From Bacillus sp. SA1-12 (GTDB lineage: Bacteria > Bacillota > Bacilli > Bacillales > Bacillaceae), in NCBI RefSeq assembly GCF_000981385.1, contig NZ_LATZ01000128.1, positions 124,001-188,000 on the forward strand: a stretch of 64,000 nt of DNA. Direction: 5' to 3'. Position numbers and translations under genes: made by a program. Shown piece by piece: positions 1 through 8,762 of this stretch (its first letter is position 1; every line of letters begins with the position of its first letter). The notes beneath the pieces are model-generated. The model saw only the letters and a program-made list of their open reading frames with translations, did no database searches and had not been told where the DNA came from.

Positions 1-2
1 AA

Positions 3-656
3 AAAGCGGAAATGGGCATTTACGGGTTAGTATCTGCCAATGGATTCAGTGAGTATCTCACAGGGAAGGACATGTTTGGGAATGAGCTGACCGAGGAGCA
101 AAAGCAGAATAGTCTTTATCAGGCGTTAGGGTTACTGGCTGTTGGAGGCGGTGCTTATTATATAAGTAAGTTGCAGAAGGGGAATGCAGTTTATCAGGTG
201 CCGAAAAGAACAGATACTCATACAGTAGCGGTAAATGAAAAAATAAAGGATGTAAATCAGGGAAGTACTAATGGAGGAGTTACATACTACCGTGTACAGG
301 GAGGAACTGGAAACCAAAGAAGTAGAGAAATCATTACAGTAAAAGAAGATGGAACAATCACAACCTCCCAAACATCGATTAACGTGAGTACAGGAAATAT
401 GGAACATGCTGAGTACTTTTTAAAGGAAAAGCGTCCAGGGGGCCATATTGTATCATTTGATATACCAGATTGGATGGATGAATTTATTAAGGATGAAGCT
501 ATTCCTCAGTTAGGATATAAGAAAAATCCACTTAATCAAGGAGGAACTGCACCGAAAATCGTCGACCCCACAACTCCAGGAGATTCATTTGAATTACCTC
601 CTATTTGGTCTGATTGGCTTCAAGAATATGCATTTAATGCTAAAATGAAAAAGTGA
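3..656 (+). CDS. C-terminal part of a polymorphic (LXG/pre-toxin type) secreted toxin, 5' truncated by window
   Basis: The frame is open from the first bases, so the gene begins outside the window and the ATG at 12 is probably internal. The first residues (GLVSANGFSEYLTGKDMFG, then a Gly/Ala-rich patch) resemble the pre-toxin TG linker that precedes toxic domains in LXG-type Bacillus toxins. The last 140 residues are a separate globular domain with YYRVQGG near its start, an LNVS-like NVSTGN stretch, a VSFDIPDW segment and a P-x-IVD-x-TTPGDSFELPP ending. That layout is reminiscent of ADP-ribosyltransferase-like toxins, but I cannot prove the fold. The gene following 64 bp downstream is placed where an immunity gene would be. 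The role in contact-dependent or T7SS-secreted competition is inferred from this context. Confidence 0.6.
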   Translation, partial: KAEMGIYGLVSANGFSEYLTGKDMFGNELTEEQKQNSLYQALGLLAVGGGAYYISKLQKGNAVYQVPKRTDTHTVAVNEKIKDVNQGSTNGGVTYYRVQGGTGNQRSREIITVKEDGTITTSQTSINVSTGNMEHAEYFLKEKRPGGHIVSFDIPDWMDEFIKDEAIPQLGYKKNPLNQGGTAPKIVDPTTPGDSFELPPIWSDWLQEYAFNAKMKK

Positions 657-720
657 AGAGAAATAATGATATGCTTTCATTTGCTATTGGAGATGTTCAA
701 TTATGAAAAAGGTGGAGAAT

Positions 721-1200
721 ATGACAATCGATATTGAATATGCCGAAACAATTATTGTTGGAGTTCTTTACAGAGAAAAGTGGAATTGGTATGTTACAGA
801 TAAAGAAATGTGGTTTCTCGATTTAATAAAATTTGAAAAGGCCTTTATTGATGCTGGATACGAACTCTATAATCCAGGAGATTATTCTGACCGATTTGAT
901 ATCCCAATCATCAATAGGCATACAGTGGCAAACTTTATTGAATATATTGAGGAATATAAAGTGACAACAACACAACTTGCTAAAATGCTGTTGGAAGAGT
1001 CCGATAAAGATGAAATAGATAAATATAAACCTTCATTATTTGTTAATTTTGATACAGAAACACTTATTTCTAACTTTCCTGAACCAGCATCGTTTGAGAA
1101 TTATATTCCAGATCATTGGAAGGGTTTATATAAGGATTTTTTAGAGGATATTCCAGTGGATGAAAGGTATTGGATCGTTGACGAGCAAAGCTACTTTTAA
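721..1200 (+). CDS. Candidate immunity protein of the upstream toxin
   Basis: An acidic, soluble protein of 159 residues with no signal peptide or membrane segment, rich in Asp, Glu, Trp and Tyr, as is common for immunity proteins that plug a toxin active site. I chose the ATG at 721 because AAGGTGGAG lies about 6 nt upstream; an in-frame ATG at 703 adds six residues. The function is inferred only from its place directly behind the toxin C-terminus and its composition. I do not recognise a named immunity family. It could instead be an unrelated hypothetical protein. Confidence 0.55.
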   Translation: MTIDIEYAETIIVGVLYREKWNWYVTDKEMWFLDLIKFEKAFIDAGYELYNPGDYSDRFDIPIINRHTVANFIEYIEEYKVTTTQLAKMLLEESDKDEIDKYKPSLFVNFDTETLISNFPEPASFENYIPDHWKGLYKDFLEDIPVDERYWIVDEQSYF

Positions 1201-1204
1201 AATA

Positions 1205-1801
1205 ATGGACAGAAATATGAAAGAAAGAACGATATTAGCTGAATATAATGAACAGACAACAAGGGTTTATCAAGCGTATAATAATCAAATTGCAAACGAA
1301 GCTCTTAATTTAGGAACGTTTGGAAGTTTGTTCAAGAATGATAGGATGACGTGGATAAAACCCTCTTTTTTATGGATGATGTATCGTTCAGGCTGGGGGA
1401 CTAAGGAAAATCAGGAGAGAATTTTAGCCATTGATATTAAAAAGGATGGTTTTGATACCTTATTAAGGAATGCTGTTTTAAGCAAGTTTGAACAAGAAAT
1501 ACACGGTTCGATTGATCAATGGCGAATAATGTTAAAACATTCAAATGTAAGGTGTCAATGGGACCCTGATAGAGATATATTTGGTACCCCTCAATTAAGA
1601 AAAGCGATACAAATAGGGATAAGCGGACAATATGTTGAGATATATAAAAATAGTTGGATAACGAACATAAGTGATTGTACATCTTTTGTTAAAGAATTAA
1701 GAATGAAAATAGAAGCTGGGCATGATATACAGCAAGAATTGCCTAAACTAGAAGAATACAAGGTAGATAAAGTGATCAGAGAAAATTTAGGAATGAAATA
1801 A
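1205..1801 (+). CDS. DUF4291 family protein
   Basis: About 198 residues that match the DUF4291 pattern from memory of the family: an N-terminal TRVYQAYNNQIANEAL stretch, the RMTWIKPSFLWMMYRSGWGTK core, an AIDI segment, a QWDPDRD motif and an IQIGISG strand. The biochemical role of the family is not known to me. An in-frame ATG at 1160 has AGAGG upstream but would overlap the preceding gene by 41 bp. The family usually begins near RTILAEYNEQ, so 1205 (or 1217) is preferred; neither has a strong ribosome site, which suggests translational coupling to the upstream stop. Its position in a toxin/immunity cassette makes an accessory role possible, but unproven. Confidence 0.75.
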   Translation: MDRNMKERTILAEYNEQTTRVYQAYNNQIANEALNLGTFGSLFKNDRMTWIKPSFLWMMYRSGWGTKENQERILAIDIKKDGFDTLLRNAVLSKFEQEIHGSIDQWRIMLKHSNVRCQWDPDRDIFGTPQLRKAIQIGISGQYVEIYKNSWITNISDCTSFVKELRMKIEAGHDIQQELPKLEEYKVDKVIRENLGMK

Positions 1802-1818
1802 TAAATAAGGGTGATTGT

Positions 1819-2043
1819 ATGACACAGGCAAATCAATTTAATATGATGGTAGACAAATTTGTAAATGGTGATACAGGTGAGGAGGTAGACGGAATAACGA
1901 TTTTAATTGATGGTAAATTAAAACAAGTGTTTGATATTCTAATGGAGAAGGACCCAAAATATACAACATATCCTGAAATATTAAGAGATATTATCTTTTC
2001 AGGTACTTCTCAATTAATGGAATCTGTAAAAGATAATAAATAA
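1819..2043 (+). CDS. Small hypothetical protein (74 aa)
   Basis: Short acidic protein starting 17 bp after the DUF4291 gene, probably in the same transcript, with a T-tailed terminator 25 bp after its stop. It has an apparent beta segment (DGITILIDGKL) followed by helices (VFDILMEKDP and PEILRDIIFSG). No signal peptide or membrane segment is seen. I do not recognise the family; the arrangement loosely recalls ribbon-helix-helix proteins, but this is weak. Confidence 0.5.
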   Translation: MTQANQFNMMVDKFVNGDTGEEVDGITILIDGKLKQVFDILMEKDPKYTTYPEILRDIIFSGTSQLMESVKDNK

Positions 2044-2066
2044 TTATAGATAACTAAAAATAATAA

Positions 2067-2107
2067 AAAAAATCCTTGAAAATAATAACAATTCAAGGAT
2101 TTTTTTA
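2067..2107 (+). terminator. Intrinsic terminator after toxin/immunity cassette
   Basis: Arms AAAATCCTTGAA and TTCAAGGATTTT around an 11-nt loop, followed by a T tract. It ends the rightward cassette and also faces nanA, which converges on it. Confidence 0.8.
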
Positions 2108-2199
2108 TATTAAGGAACTTTCCTATTATGCAGGAACACATAAATTTAATTTTCAATAATGATTAGTAATGAATCATCGTTCATGTTTTTCTATTAAAC

Positions 2200-3069
2200 T
2201 TATAAATTAAATTCTTTTATTAGCTGATGAATTTCTTCCTTTTTGATTGGGTCAAACGGAGCCATTGGCTTTTTAACAGTGCCTGCATTTATTCCTTTTA
2301 TGTTCAATATTTCTTTCAATGATTGAAATAATCCAAGTTCCAGTACTTTTTCAATGAGATCATTGGTAATATGCTGTAATTCATAAGCTTCGGCGAATTT
2401 TCCTTCCAGACACAACTCCATAATCTGTTTAGCTCGTCTGCCATTAATATTGTATGTACTCCCAATTGCCCCATCCACTCCAGAAATCATTCCGTATATA
2501 AGCATTTCATCAAAACCAGAATAAATGATTTTATTAGGAAATCTTTTTCGAAGCCGTTCCAATAAGTAAAAGTTTCCATCGGTATATTTTACCCCTATGA
2601 CTTTCTCATTTTGTAAAAGCTGGTTGAAATGAGCCATTGTCATAGATACACCTGTTAAAGATGGTATAGCATAAATGATCATATTGTTTTTAGTGTTTTC
2701 AATAATTGTTTCATAATAGTTTTTAATTTCCTCGAAAGAAAATTTATAGTAAAAAGGTGTGACAGCGGAGAGACTTTCATAGCCAAGCTCTGTTGCATAT
2801 TGTCCAAGTTCAATGGCTTCATCTAAATTGATTGAGCCTACCTGGGCAATTAATTTGACCGCCCCTTTATTTTCCATACTAACAATTTTAAAGATTTGTT
2901 TTTTTTGTACGGTTGAAAGCATAAAGTTTTCGCCAGTGCTTCCGTTGACATAAAGCCCATCTACTTTTTGAACATCAATATTTTGTCTAACGATATCGCG
3001 TAAACCATGTTCGATAATCCTTCCATTTTCATCAAAGGGTACAAGTAAAGCTGAAAATAACCCCTTCAT
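2200..3069 (-). CDS. nanA: N-acetylneuraminate lyase
   Basis: A 289-residue class I aldolase of the dihydrodipicolinate synthase/NAL family that splits N-acetylneuraminate (sialic acid) to pyruvate and N-acetylmannosamine. Visible signatures are GSTGE at 43-47, Tyr133 in YAIP and the Schiff-base lysine at about 161 in GVKYTDGNF. The [29 protein letters not shown] and GFDEM blocks are typical of NanA rather than DapA. It is transcribed divergently from two GntR regulators with an operator-like palindrome between them. No sialic acid transporter, nanE or nanK lies in the window, so the rest of the pathway would be elsewhere or the substrate may be a related keto acid. Confidence 0.88.
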   Translation of the reverse strand: MKGLFSALLVPFDENGRIIEHGLRDIVRQNIDVQKVDGLYVNGSTGENFMLSTVQKKQIFKIVSMENKGAVKLIAQVGSINLDEAIELGQYATELGYESLSAVTPFYYKFSFEEIKNYYETIIENTKNNMIIYAIPSLTGVSMTMAHFNQLLQNEKVIGVKYTDGNFYLLERLRKRFPNKIIYSGFDEMLIYGMISGVDGAIGSTYNINGRRAKQIMELCLEGKFAEAYELQHITNDLIEKVLELGLFQSLKEILNIKGINAGTVKKPMAPFDPIKKEEIHQLIKEFNL

Positions 3070-3117
3070 ATGGTCTCCCCCTTAAAAATGTGTTAAAATA
3101 ACTAACGAGATATAATA

Positions 3118-3129
3118 TTGTCAGACCAA
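3118..3129. promoter_or_regulatory. Candidate FadR/GntR-type operator in the nanA-regulator spacer
   Basis: TTGTCAGACCAA is a near-perfect inverted repeat of the GT-N-AC type used by FadR-subfamily regulators. It lies about 50 bp upstream of nanA and overlaps a possible leftward -10 (TATTAT), a good position for repression by one of the two adjacent regulators. Confidence 0.5.
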
Positions 3130-3237
3130 TTTTGTTGTTTACAACCTCATCTTAAGGGGCCTCTATTGAAAAGTCAATAAGTATTTGTAAGGGTTTTCAT
3201 AGTACTTTTTATAAATATATATAAGGATGATGATGAC

Positions 3238-3930
3238 ATGGCTATACAAAAAACGTCATTAGTCGAAATTGCAATTGAAAGAATAAAGAGCTATATCTTT
3301 GAAGAAAAATTCAAACCGAATGATAAATTTTTATCCGAAAGGGAATTAGTTGAACAGCTTCAAGTGAGCCGGACTGTTGTACGAGAAGCGCTGATTTCTC
3401 TTCAAACAGTTGGAATCTTACATGTGAAGCCGGGTGGCGGAGTTTACATAGCAGTGCCTACGCTTGATTCAATCAGTACGATATTAAAGCATCACTACGA
3501 TACATATGGTGTAAAAATTAAAGAATTATTGGAAACTCGAGAAATTATCGAGCTTGGGGCATTGAACTTAATCATTGAAAAACAAATAGATGTTGACATT
3601 GATTCCCTTATTGATATCAATGAATCTTACTATCAAACCATAATCGAAAAACAAGATGCAAAGAAATTTGACCGGATCTTTCATCAGTCATTAATTAAGG
3701 CCACAAAAAATGAGACGTATTATCACTTTAGTGAAATCATTCATGAATATTTTAATCTAGCGAAAATCGATTTAATTGAAAAGGAGACTGCACTAATCCA
3801 AGCCTATAATCAGCATCTGGAAATCATTGAGGCAATAAAAAATAAGAACTTGCAAATCGCCCAGAACATCATGAAGGAACACTTTATACCAATTTACAAT
3901 TTTATTAACCGGTTGGAGGAAAAAGCGTAA
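3238..3930 (+). CDS. GntR family regulator, FadR subfamily (first of tandem pair)
   Basis: A 230-residue regulator with an N-terminal winged helix (about 10-75, with LSERELVEQLQVSRTVVREAL) and an all-helical FCD-type effector domain (about 90-225, with an ELLETREIIELGAL helix and a late FHQSLIKA His motif). It is divergent from nanA and immediately followed by a second, different FadR-type gene. It probably controls nanA or a linked sugar-acid pathway in response to a small carboxylate or amino sugar; this is inference from position. Confidence 0.85.
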   Translation: MAIQKTSLVEIAIERIKSYIFEEKFKPNDKFLSERELVEQLQVSRTVVREALISLQTVGILHVKPGGGVYIAVPTLDSISTILKHHYDTYGVKIKELLETREIIELGALNLIIEKQIDVDIDSLIDINESYYQTIIEKQDAKKFDRIFHQSLIKATKNETYYHFSEIIHEYFNLAKIDLIEKETALIQAYNQHLEIIEAIKNKNLQIAQNIMKEHFIPIYNFINRLEEKA

Positions 3931-3931
3931 A

Positions 3932-4603
3932 ATGGAACCCATTCAAGCTGAAGAAAGAAAACCGCTTAAGAAAACCGTTATTCAGGAAATTAAGCAATAC
4001 ATGATTGACCACCAATTAAAAGCAGGGGATAAACTTCCGACTGAGAGAAAGTTTACAGAAATGTTTGATGTTAGCAGGTCAGTAGTTAGAGAAGCTTTAA
4101 GTTACCTGGAAAATACGGAAGTGATTCGGATTAGACAGGGGCAAGGCGCTTTTTTAAATAAATCCAATATCGAAAATTTATTGGACAGCTTCTTTTTCTT
4201 ATGGCAAATGAACGGGGGAAAAATTCAGGATATTTTAGGATTGAGGATTTTATTTGAATCAAGTGCCATTGATGAAATTGTAAAAAATCATAAATCAGAC
4301 AAATTGGAACGTTTAAAGAAGGTTGTTGAAGAGAGTAAAAAGGCAGAAACTTCTGAGGAGTTTAGGGAAGCTGATAGCTTATTCCATAAACAGCTTCTTC
4401 AAACAACAGATAATGAATTGTTTATACAAATGACAAATATGATTACAAGTTACTTCTTCCAGGTTCAACATATTATAATAACGATAAAAGAATATCAATC
4501 CATTGTTAAAGAGCATCAAAATATTGTCGAAGCTTTATGTCTCGCTGATGCAGAAAAAGCAAAACATCTGCTTGTAAAACATATTAAGAAAACAAGAGTT
4601 TAG
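3932..4603 (+). CDS. GntR family regulator, FadR subfamily (second of tandem pair)
   Basis: A 223-residue regulator with the same layout as its neighbour: winged helix (about 12-78, LPTERKFTEMFDVSRSVVREAL) and an FCD-like ligand domain (about 95-220, ADSLFHKQLLQTTDNELF). The start lies one base after the previous stop, with GGAGGA 11 nt upstream, so the two genes are co-transcribed and translationally close. The two proteins are clearly diverged, arguing for an old duplication with separate or heteromeric roles. The effector is unknown. Confidence 0.83.
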   Translation: MEPIQAEERKPLKKTVIQEIKQYMIDHQLKAGDKLPTERKFTEMFDVSRSVVREALSYLENTEVIRIRQGQGAFLNKSNIENLLDSFFFLWQMNGGKIQDILGLRILFESSAIDEIVKNHKSDKLERLKKVVEESKKAETSEEFREADSLFHKQLLQTTDNELFIQMTNMITSYFFQVQHIIITIKEYQSIVKEHQNIVEALCLADAEKAKHLLVKHIKKTRV

Positions 4604-4616
4604 GAGACATTCTATA

Positions 4617-4640
4617 GAGCCGCTTCGTTTATAGCGGCTC
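4617..4640 (+). terminator. Hairpin after regulator pair
   Basis: Perfect 8-bp arms GAGCCGCT/AGCGGCTC with an 8-nt loop just past the stop. There is no T run behind it, so it may end the transcript weakly or act as an mRNA end protector. Confidence 0.5.
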
Positions 4641-4687
4641 ATCATTTGCTGTACATATAAAGCAGAGCCTAACCAGCCTTCTGAAAG

Positions 4688-5926
4688 TTACTCTCCTGCT
4701 CTTTCCTCAAACAGCTTAATAATTTCAATTACCGTATTGGTTGCTTTGATCATATTTTCGACTGAGATAAATTCAAATTTCCCGTGAAAGTTTTCCCCGC
4801 CGGTGAAAATATTTGGGGTTGGCAGTCCCATATAAGAAAGCTGTGATCCGTCTGTCCCGCCGCGAATCGGCTCGACGATCGGCTCAATCCCTAAATTCTC
4901 CATCGCTTGATAGGCAATGTCAACAATATATTTCACAGGCTCTATTTTATCTCTCATATTGTAATATTGATCATTTAATTCCAAGATGATGGTATCTTGG
5001 CCATACACGTTTTTGAATTCGTCGACAAGGTCAACCACTGTCTTCTTTCTAGCTTCGAATTTCTGCTTATCATGATCGCGGATGATATAGTGAAGTTTTG
5101 TTTCTTCTACATCGCCTGTGAACGAAAGTAAATGGTAGAATCCTTCATAGCCCTCCGTGAATTCAGGTGCCTCCATAGCGGGCAGTTTGCTGTTAAAGGC
5201 CATCGCCATTTTAGCGGAGTTAATCATTTTTCCCTTAGCAGTTCCTGGGTGGACATTGTTTCCTTTAAACGTAATTTTGGCAGCGGCAGCATTAAAGCTC
5301 TCATATTGAAGCTCGCCAAGCGGGCCGCCATCGACTGTATAAGCAAAATCTGCATTAAATGCGGTTACATCAAATTTATGCGGCCCTCTGCCAATTTCCT
5401 CATCAGGTGTAAAGGCGACTCTGATTTTCCCGTGCTTAATTTCTGGATGCTTAATTAAATAATCCATCGCTGTCATGATTTCAGCAATTCCCGCTTTGTT
5501 ATCTGCACCTAAAAGGGTTGTTCCATCGGTTGTAATTAAAGTGTGTCCTTTGTAATTAGCAAGATTCGGATAATGAGTCGGCGAAAGGACAATATGTAAG
5601 GATTGATTTAAGGTGACGTCATTACCATCATAGTTTTCGACAAGCTGCGGCTTTACATTAGAGCCTATGAAATCGGTCGCAGTGTCGACATGTGCTAAGA
5701 ACCCAATTGTTGGTACTTGCTTTTCCGTATTGGACGGAAGGGTAGCCATCACGTATCCGTTTTCATCAATGGTCACATCTTCCATGCCAATTTCCTTTAA
5801 TTCGTTCACAAGGAGATTGGCAAGTGTTAATTGACCAGGGGTTGAGGGGCAGGAATCATTGTTTTCATTTGATTGGGTATCCACTTTTACATAGCTTGTA
5901 AAGCGTTCAATGATTTCGTTTTTCAT
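4688..5926 (-). CDS. pepT: Peptidase T (tripeptide aminopeptidase)
   Basis: A 412-residue cytoplasmic M20B metallopeptidase that removes the N-terminal residue from tripeptides. The di-zinc ligands are visible in HVDTA (His79, Asp81), [17 protein letters not shown] and the late [13 protein letters not shown] block; the dimerisation lid lies about 210-320. Length equals the family norm (about 410). AAGGGAG precedes the ATG. It is monocistronic, between two unrelated operons, and a repeat fragment lies behind its 5' end. Confidence 0.95.
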   Translation of the reverse strand: MKNEIIERFTSYVKVDTQSNENNDSCPSTPGQLTLANLLVNELKEIGMEDVTIDENGYVMATLPSNTEKQVPTIGFLAHVDTATDFIGSNVKPQLVENYDGNDVTLNQSLHIVLSPTHYPNLANYKGHTLITTDGTTLLGADNKAGIAEIMTAMDYLIKHPEIKHGKIRVAFTPDEEIGRGPHKFDVTAFNADFAYTVDGGPLGELQYESFNAAAAKITFKGNNVHPGTAKGKMINSAKMAMAFNSKLPAMEAPEFTEGYEGFYHLLSFTGDVEETKLHYIIRDHDKQKFEARKKTVVDLVDEFKNVYGQDTIILELNDQYYNMRDKIEPVKYIVDIAYQAMENLGIEPIVEPIRGGTDGSQLSYMGLPTPNIFTGGENFHGKFEFISVENMIKATNTVIEIIKLFEERAGE

Positions 5927-6012
5927 AGTAACTCCCTTTCTTATTGTAGGATAGCTTTATCATATCACGTTGGATGCAAAACTACATAAAGGGAGACTTT
6001 CATTAGTGGGGA

Positions 6013-6060
6013 GTTATCGGATCTTTACGTGCACTTATCCTTCTTAGCTTCTCTTGAATC
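6013..6060 (+). repeat. Dispersed intergenic repeat, copy 1
   Basis: A 25-bp core at 6016-6040 matches 15155-15179 at 23 of 25 positions in the same orientation, and both cores are followed by a CTTAGCT stretch. It lies between pepT and the tre operon, outside any gene. Confidence 0.65.
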
Positions 6061-6081
6061 ACTGCCCGTTAAAAAGGGATA

Positions 6082-6110
6082 AAAAAACCATTGGGACAAG
6101 GCCCAATGGC
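6082..6110 (-). terminator. Terminator of the tre operon
   Basis: Arms CCATTGGG (top strand 6088-6095) and CCCAATGG (6102-6109). Read leftwards the hairpin is followed by seven T residues. It lies just past the treR stop. Confidence 0.8.
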
Positions 6111-6125
6111 GTGAAAGGATAGCAA

Positions 6126-6842
6126 CTAAACCCCGCGACGTGCAAAGTCAACAAATCGAAATTTGTCAAGGCGGTGGCGAGATTCCGTATATTGGAACAG
6201 ACTTGCATTATCTAAATAGACATAGTTCTTCACTACAACAATATGTGAAAATCCATCTAAGTCAAGATATTGGCGATCTTCCTCAGAGCAATCCTCCACT
6301 ACAATTTCCTTTTTGGCAAAGCTAATGTTAAGCTTTAGCTCTTTTTCAAGGTACTCGTAAATGGAGCCCTCACAAATCTGCTTTGTTAAGGTTGGAACAT
6401 ATTTTTTTAAGAAAAAGTCCTTGTCCAAAATAATGTTTTCGCCGCCGATTGATCTTGACCGAATAACCTTCCAGATTTCGTCCTTGCTTGTGGCATTTAA
6501 TTGCTGCTTGATAAATGGATCGGGCTTGATTAATCCAAAATCATGAACGGTTGTGATCGGTTCAGCTGTGAAGTTTTTTGAAATTTCCTTAAAGCTGACC
6601 AAACCCGAAATGGGAAAACTCATTTTTTGGACATCAATGACGATGGAGCCTTTGCCCTTGATTTTTTGGATAAACCCATTTTGTGATAAGAGGTTTAACG
6701 CTTTACGGATCGTTTCTCGGCTCGTATCATATGCTTCGGCCAAATCATTTTCAGATGGAAGAGCTTCACCTGCTTTGATTTCACCGGCTTTTATTTTATC
6801 AGTCCATTCCTTGTAAATGGCATGGTATTTATTTTTTCTCAT
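6126..6842 (-). CDS. treR: Trehalose operon repressor, GntR family
   Basis: A 238-residue HutC-subfamily GntR repressor: winged helix at about 5-75 (LPSENDLAEAYDTSRETIRKAL) and a UTRA ligand domain at about 95-230. In B. subtilis, TreR binds TGTATATACA-type palindromes and is released by trehalose-6-phosphate. Two such palindromes lie at the promoter of this operon, and treR is its last gene, 59 bp after treA, which gives autoregulation. The order treP-treA-treR matches B. subtilis. Confidence 0.92.
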   Translation of the reverse strand: MRKNKYHAIYKEWTDKIKAGEIKAGEALPSENDLAEAYDTSRETIRKALNLLSQNGFIQKIKGKGSIVIDVQKMSFPISGLVSFKEISKNFTAEPITTVHDFGLIKPDPFIKQQLNATSKDEIWKVIRSRSIGGENIILDKDFFLKKYVPTLTKQICEGSIYEYLEKELKLNISFAKKEIVVEDCSEEDRQYLDLDGFSHIVVVKNYVYLDNASLFQYTESRHRLDKFRFVDFARRGV

Positions 6843-6901
6843 GTCATATCACCATTCTTATCTTACCATGAACAAGCTTGACAATGCATACAGACTAAGG
6901 T

Positions 6902-8590
6902 TTAGTCTTTTTTAAAATAATAAACAACCGATTCATATGGACGAAGATCCATTTTCTCAAATGAATCAGCTGTATCCGAGTAGTTTGAAATGAGCTGTTG
7001 TCTTGAATAGCCGTCTACATTGATATGCTCAGGTAATTCAAAAGTTGTCTTATCCTCATAAAAATTATTGATAACCAACAGCTTTTCTTTTTCTGTTGTA
7101 CGCACATAAGCAAATAGTTGCGGGTCATCCTGTAAAATTAGTTCATAATCACCGTCTGTGATAATGTCATATTCTTTTCGCAGCGAAATAAGTTTTTGAT
7201 AATGATAAAATATCGAATTTGAATCATTAAGGGCATTTATTGCATTAATGTCTTTATAATTACTTGCTACATCAATCCATGGAGTTCCAGATGTGAATCC
7301 GGCATGTTCGGTATTATCCCACTGAACAGGAGTACGTGAATTGTCACGTGATTTCCTTTTCAATACTTCAAGGATGTCTTTTTCAAGCATTCCTTTTTCT
7401 TTTAAAATCGAATACATATTTAATGATTCAACATCACGATATTGGTCGATTGAGCTGAATTTAGGGTCAGTCATGCCAAATTCTTCGCCTTGGTAAATAT
7501 ATGGCGTTCCTTGCATCATATGAATTGTTGTTGCAAGCATTTTTGCTGATTCACGGTGGTATGCCCCATCATTCCCATAACGGGAAACAACTCTAGGCTG
7601 ATCATGATTGCACCAAAACAGGGCATTCCAGCCGCCGCCTTGATTCATTCCGATTTGCCAAGTGGATAAGATTCTTTTCAATGCTTGAAAATCCATGTCT
7701 CCAATTGCCCATTTTTCACCATTTGGATAGTCAACCTTTAAGTGATGAAAGTTAAACGTCATGCTTAATTCTTTACGCTCAGGATTGGAATACTTAATGC
7801 AGTGCTCAATCGTTGTCGACGACATTTCACCGACGGTCATGCTATCATGCTTAGAGAACACTTCCTCATTCATTTCATTAATAAATTCGTGGACACGCGG
7901 TCCATCTGTATAAAACTTTCGACCGTCACCTGGTGGTAGGGAACCGTCATCATCCGGGAATTCCTGGTCTTTGGAAATCAAGTTGATTACATCCAGGCGG
8001 AAGCCATCAACCCCTTTTTCGAACCAAAAATTCATCATTTTGTAAACCTCGCCTCGCAGCGTATCATTTTCCCAGTTAAGATCTGCTTGTGTAACATCAA
8101 AGAGATGGAGATAATATTGACCGGTCTTTTCGTCATATTTCCATGCAGGACCTCCGAACTTAGATACCCAGTTTGTTGGCTCAGGGCCATCTTCTTTCGG
8201 ATCCTTCCAAATGTAAAAATCCCTGTACGGATTATCCTTTGAAGAAGCGGCCTGCTTAAACCACTCATGCTCTGTTGAAGTATGATTGACAACTATATCC
8301 ATAATAATTTTAATGCCGCGTTGATGGGCTTCTTCCACTAAACGATCGAAATCCTCCATCGTTCCGTACTCTTCATGGATATTGTAATAATCACTAATAT
8401 CATAGCCATTGTCGCGCTGCGGTGATTTATAAATTGGAGTAAGCCAAACAACGTCCACTCCCAGTTTCTTTAAGTAATCTAGCTTTTCTATAATACCAGG
8501 CAGGTCACCAACACCATTGCCCTGTGTGTCGTTAAAGCTTTTCGGATAAATTTGATAAACAACTGCCTTTTTCCACCAAGGTTGTTTCAT
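6902..8590 (-). CDS. treA: Trehalose-6-phosphate hydrolase (alpha,alpha-phosphotrehalase)
   Basis: A 562-residue GH13 enzyme that cleaves trehalose-6-phosphate to glucose and glucose-6-phosphate in the cytoplasm. The catalytic blocks are present: DIVVNHTS (about 98-105), GFRLDVINLI with the nucleophile Asp (about 199), MTVGEMSS with the acid Glu (about 254) and a CNHDQPR block (about 327). Context with an EII permease and TreR favours TreA/TreC over oligo-1,6-glucosidase, which shares the same fold. The start ATG is followed by KQPWWKKAVVYQIYPKSF, the usual N-terminus. Confidence 0.94.
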   Translation of the reverse strand: MKQPWWKKAVVYQIYPKSFNDTQGNGVGDLPGIIEKLDYLKKLGVDVVWLTPIYKSPQRDNGYDISDYYNIHEEYGTMEDFDRLVEEAHQRGIKIIMDIVVNHTSTEHEWFKQAASSKDNPYRDFYIWKDPKEDGPEPTNWVSKFGGPAWKYDEKTGQYYLHLFDVTQADLNWENDTLRGEVYKMMNFWFEKGVDGFRLDVINLISKDQEFPDDDGSLPPGDGRKFYTDGPRVHEFINEMNEEVFSKHDSMTVGEMSSTTIEHCIKYSNPERKELSMTFNFHHLKVDYPNGEKWAIGDMDFQALKRILSTWQIGMNQGGGWNALFWCNHDQPRVVSRYGNDGAYHRESAKMLATTIHMMQGTPYIYQGEEFGMTDPKFSSIDQYRDVESLNMYSILKEKGMLEKDILEVLKRKSRDNSRTPVQWDNTEHAGFTSGTPWIDVASNYKDINAINALNDSNSIFYHYQKLISLRKEYDIITDGDYELILQDDPQLFAYVRTTEKEKLLVINNFYEDKTTFELPEHINVDGYSRQQLISNYSDTADSFEKMDLRPYESVVYYFKKD

Positions 8591-8648
8591 GTTTTTCCAC
8601 CACCAAATTTAATTTAGGTATTCAAGATATACTCATATAAAGCAAGAT

Positions 8649-8697
8649 ACGATACCATGATGAACAAGCTTTTGGCTATTATGTTCCATGGTATCGT
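8649..8697 (-). promoter_or_regulatory. Intercistronic hairpin between treP and treA
   Basis: Perfect 11-bp arms at 8649-8659 and 8687-8697 (ACGATACCATG and its complement) with inner complementary GAACA/TGTTC. No T tract follows in the operon direction, so it is more likely an RNA processing or stability element than a terminator. Confidence 0.55.
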
Positions 8698-8762
8698 TAT
8701 ATGTTTGATATAAGCATGGGAGAGGCTGCTTTCTTTCAGCAGACTCTTACCCAGGCATCATC

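Noticed and set aside
2159-2185. Hairpin at the 3' side of nanA (ATGATT/AATCAT) as nanA terminator
   Set aside because: The arms are only 6 bp, AT-rich and lack a clear T run, so I do not list it as a terminator.
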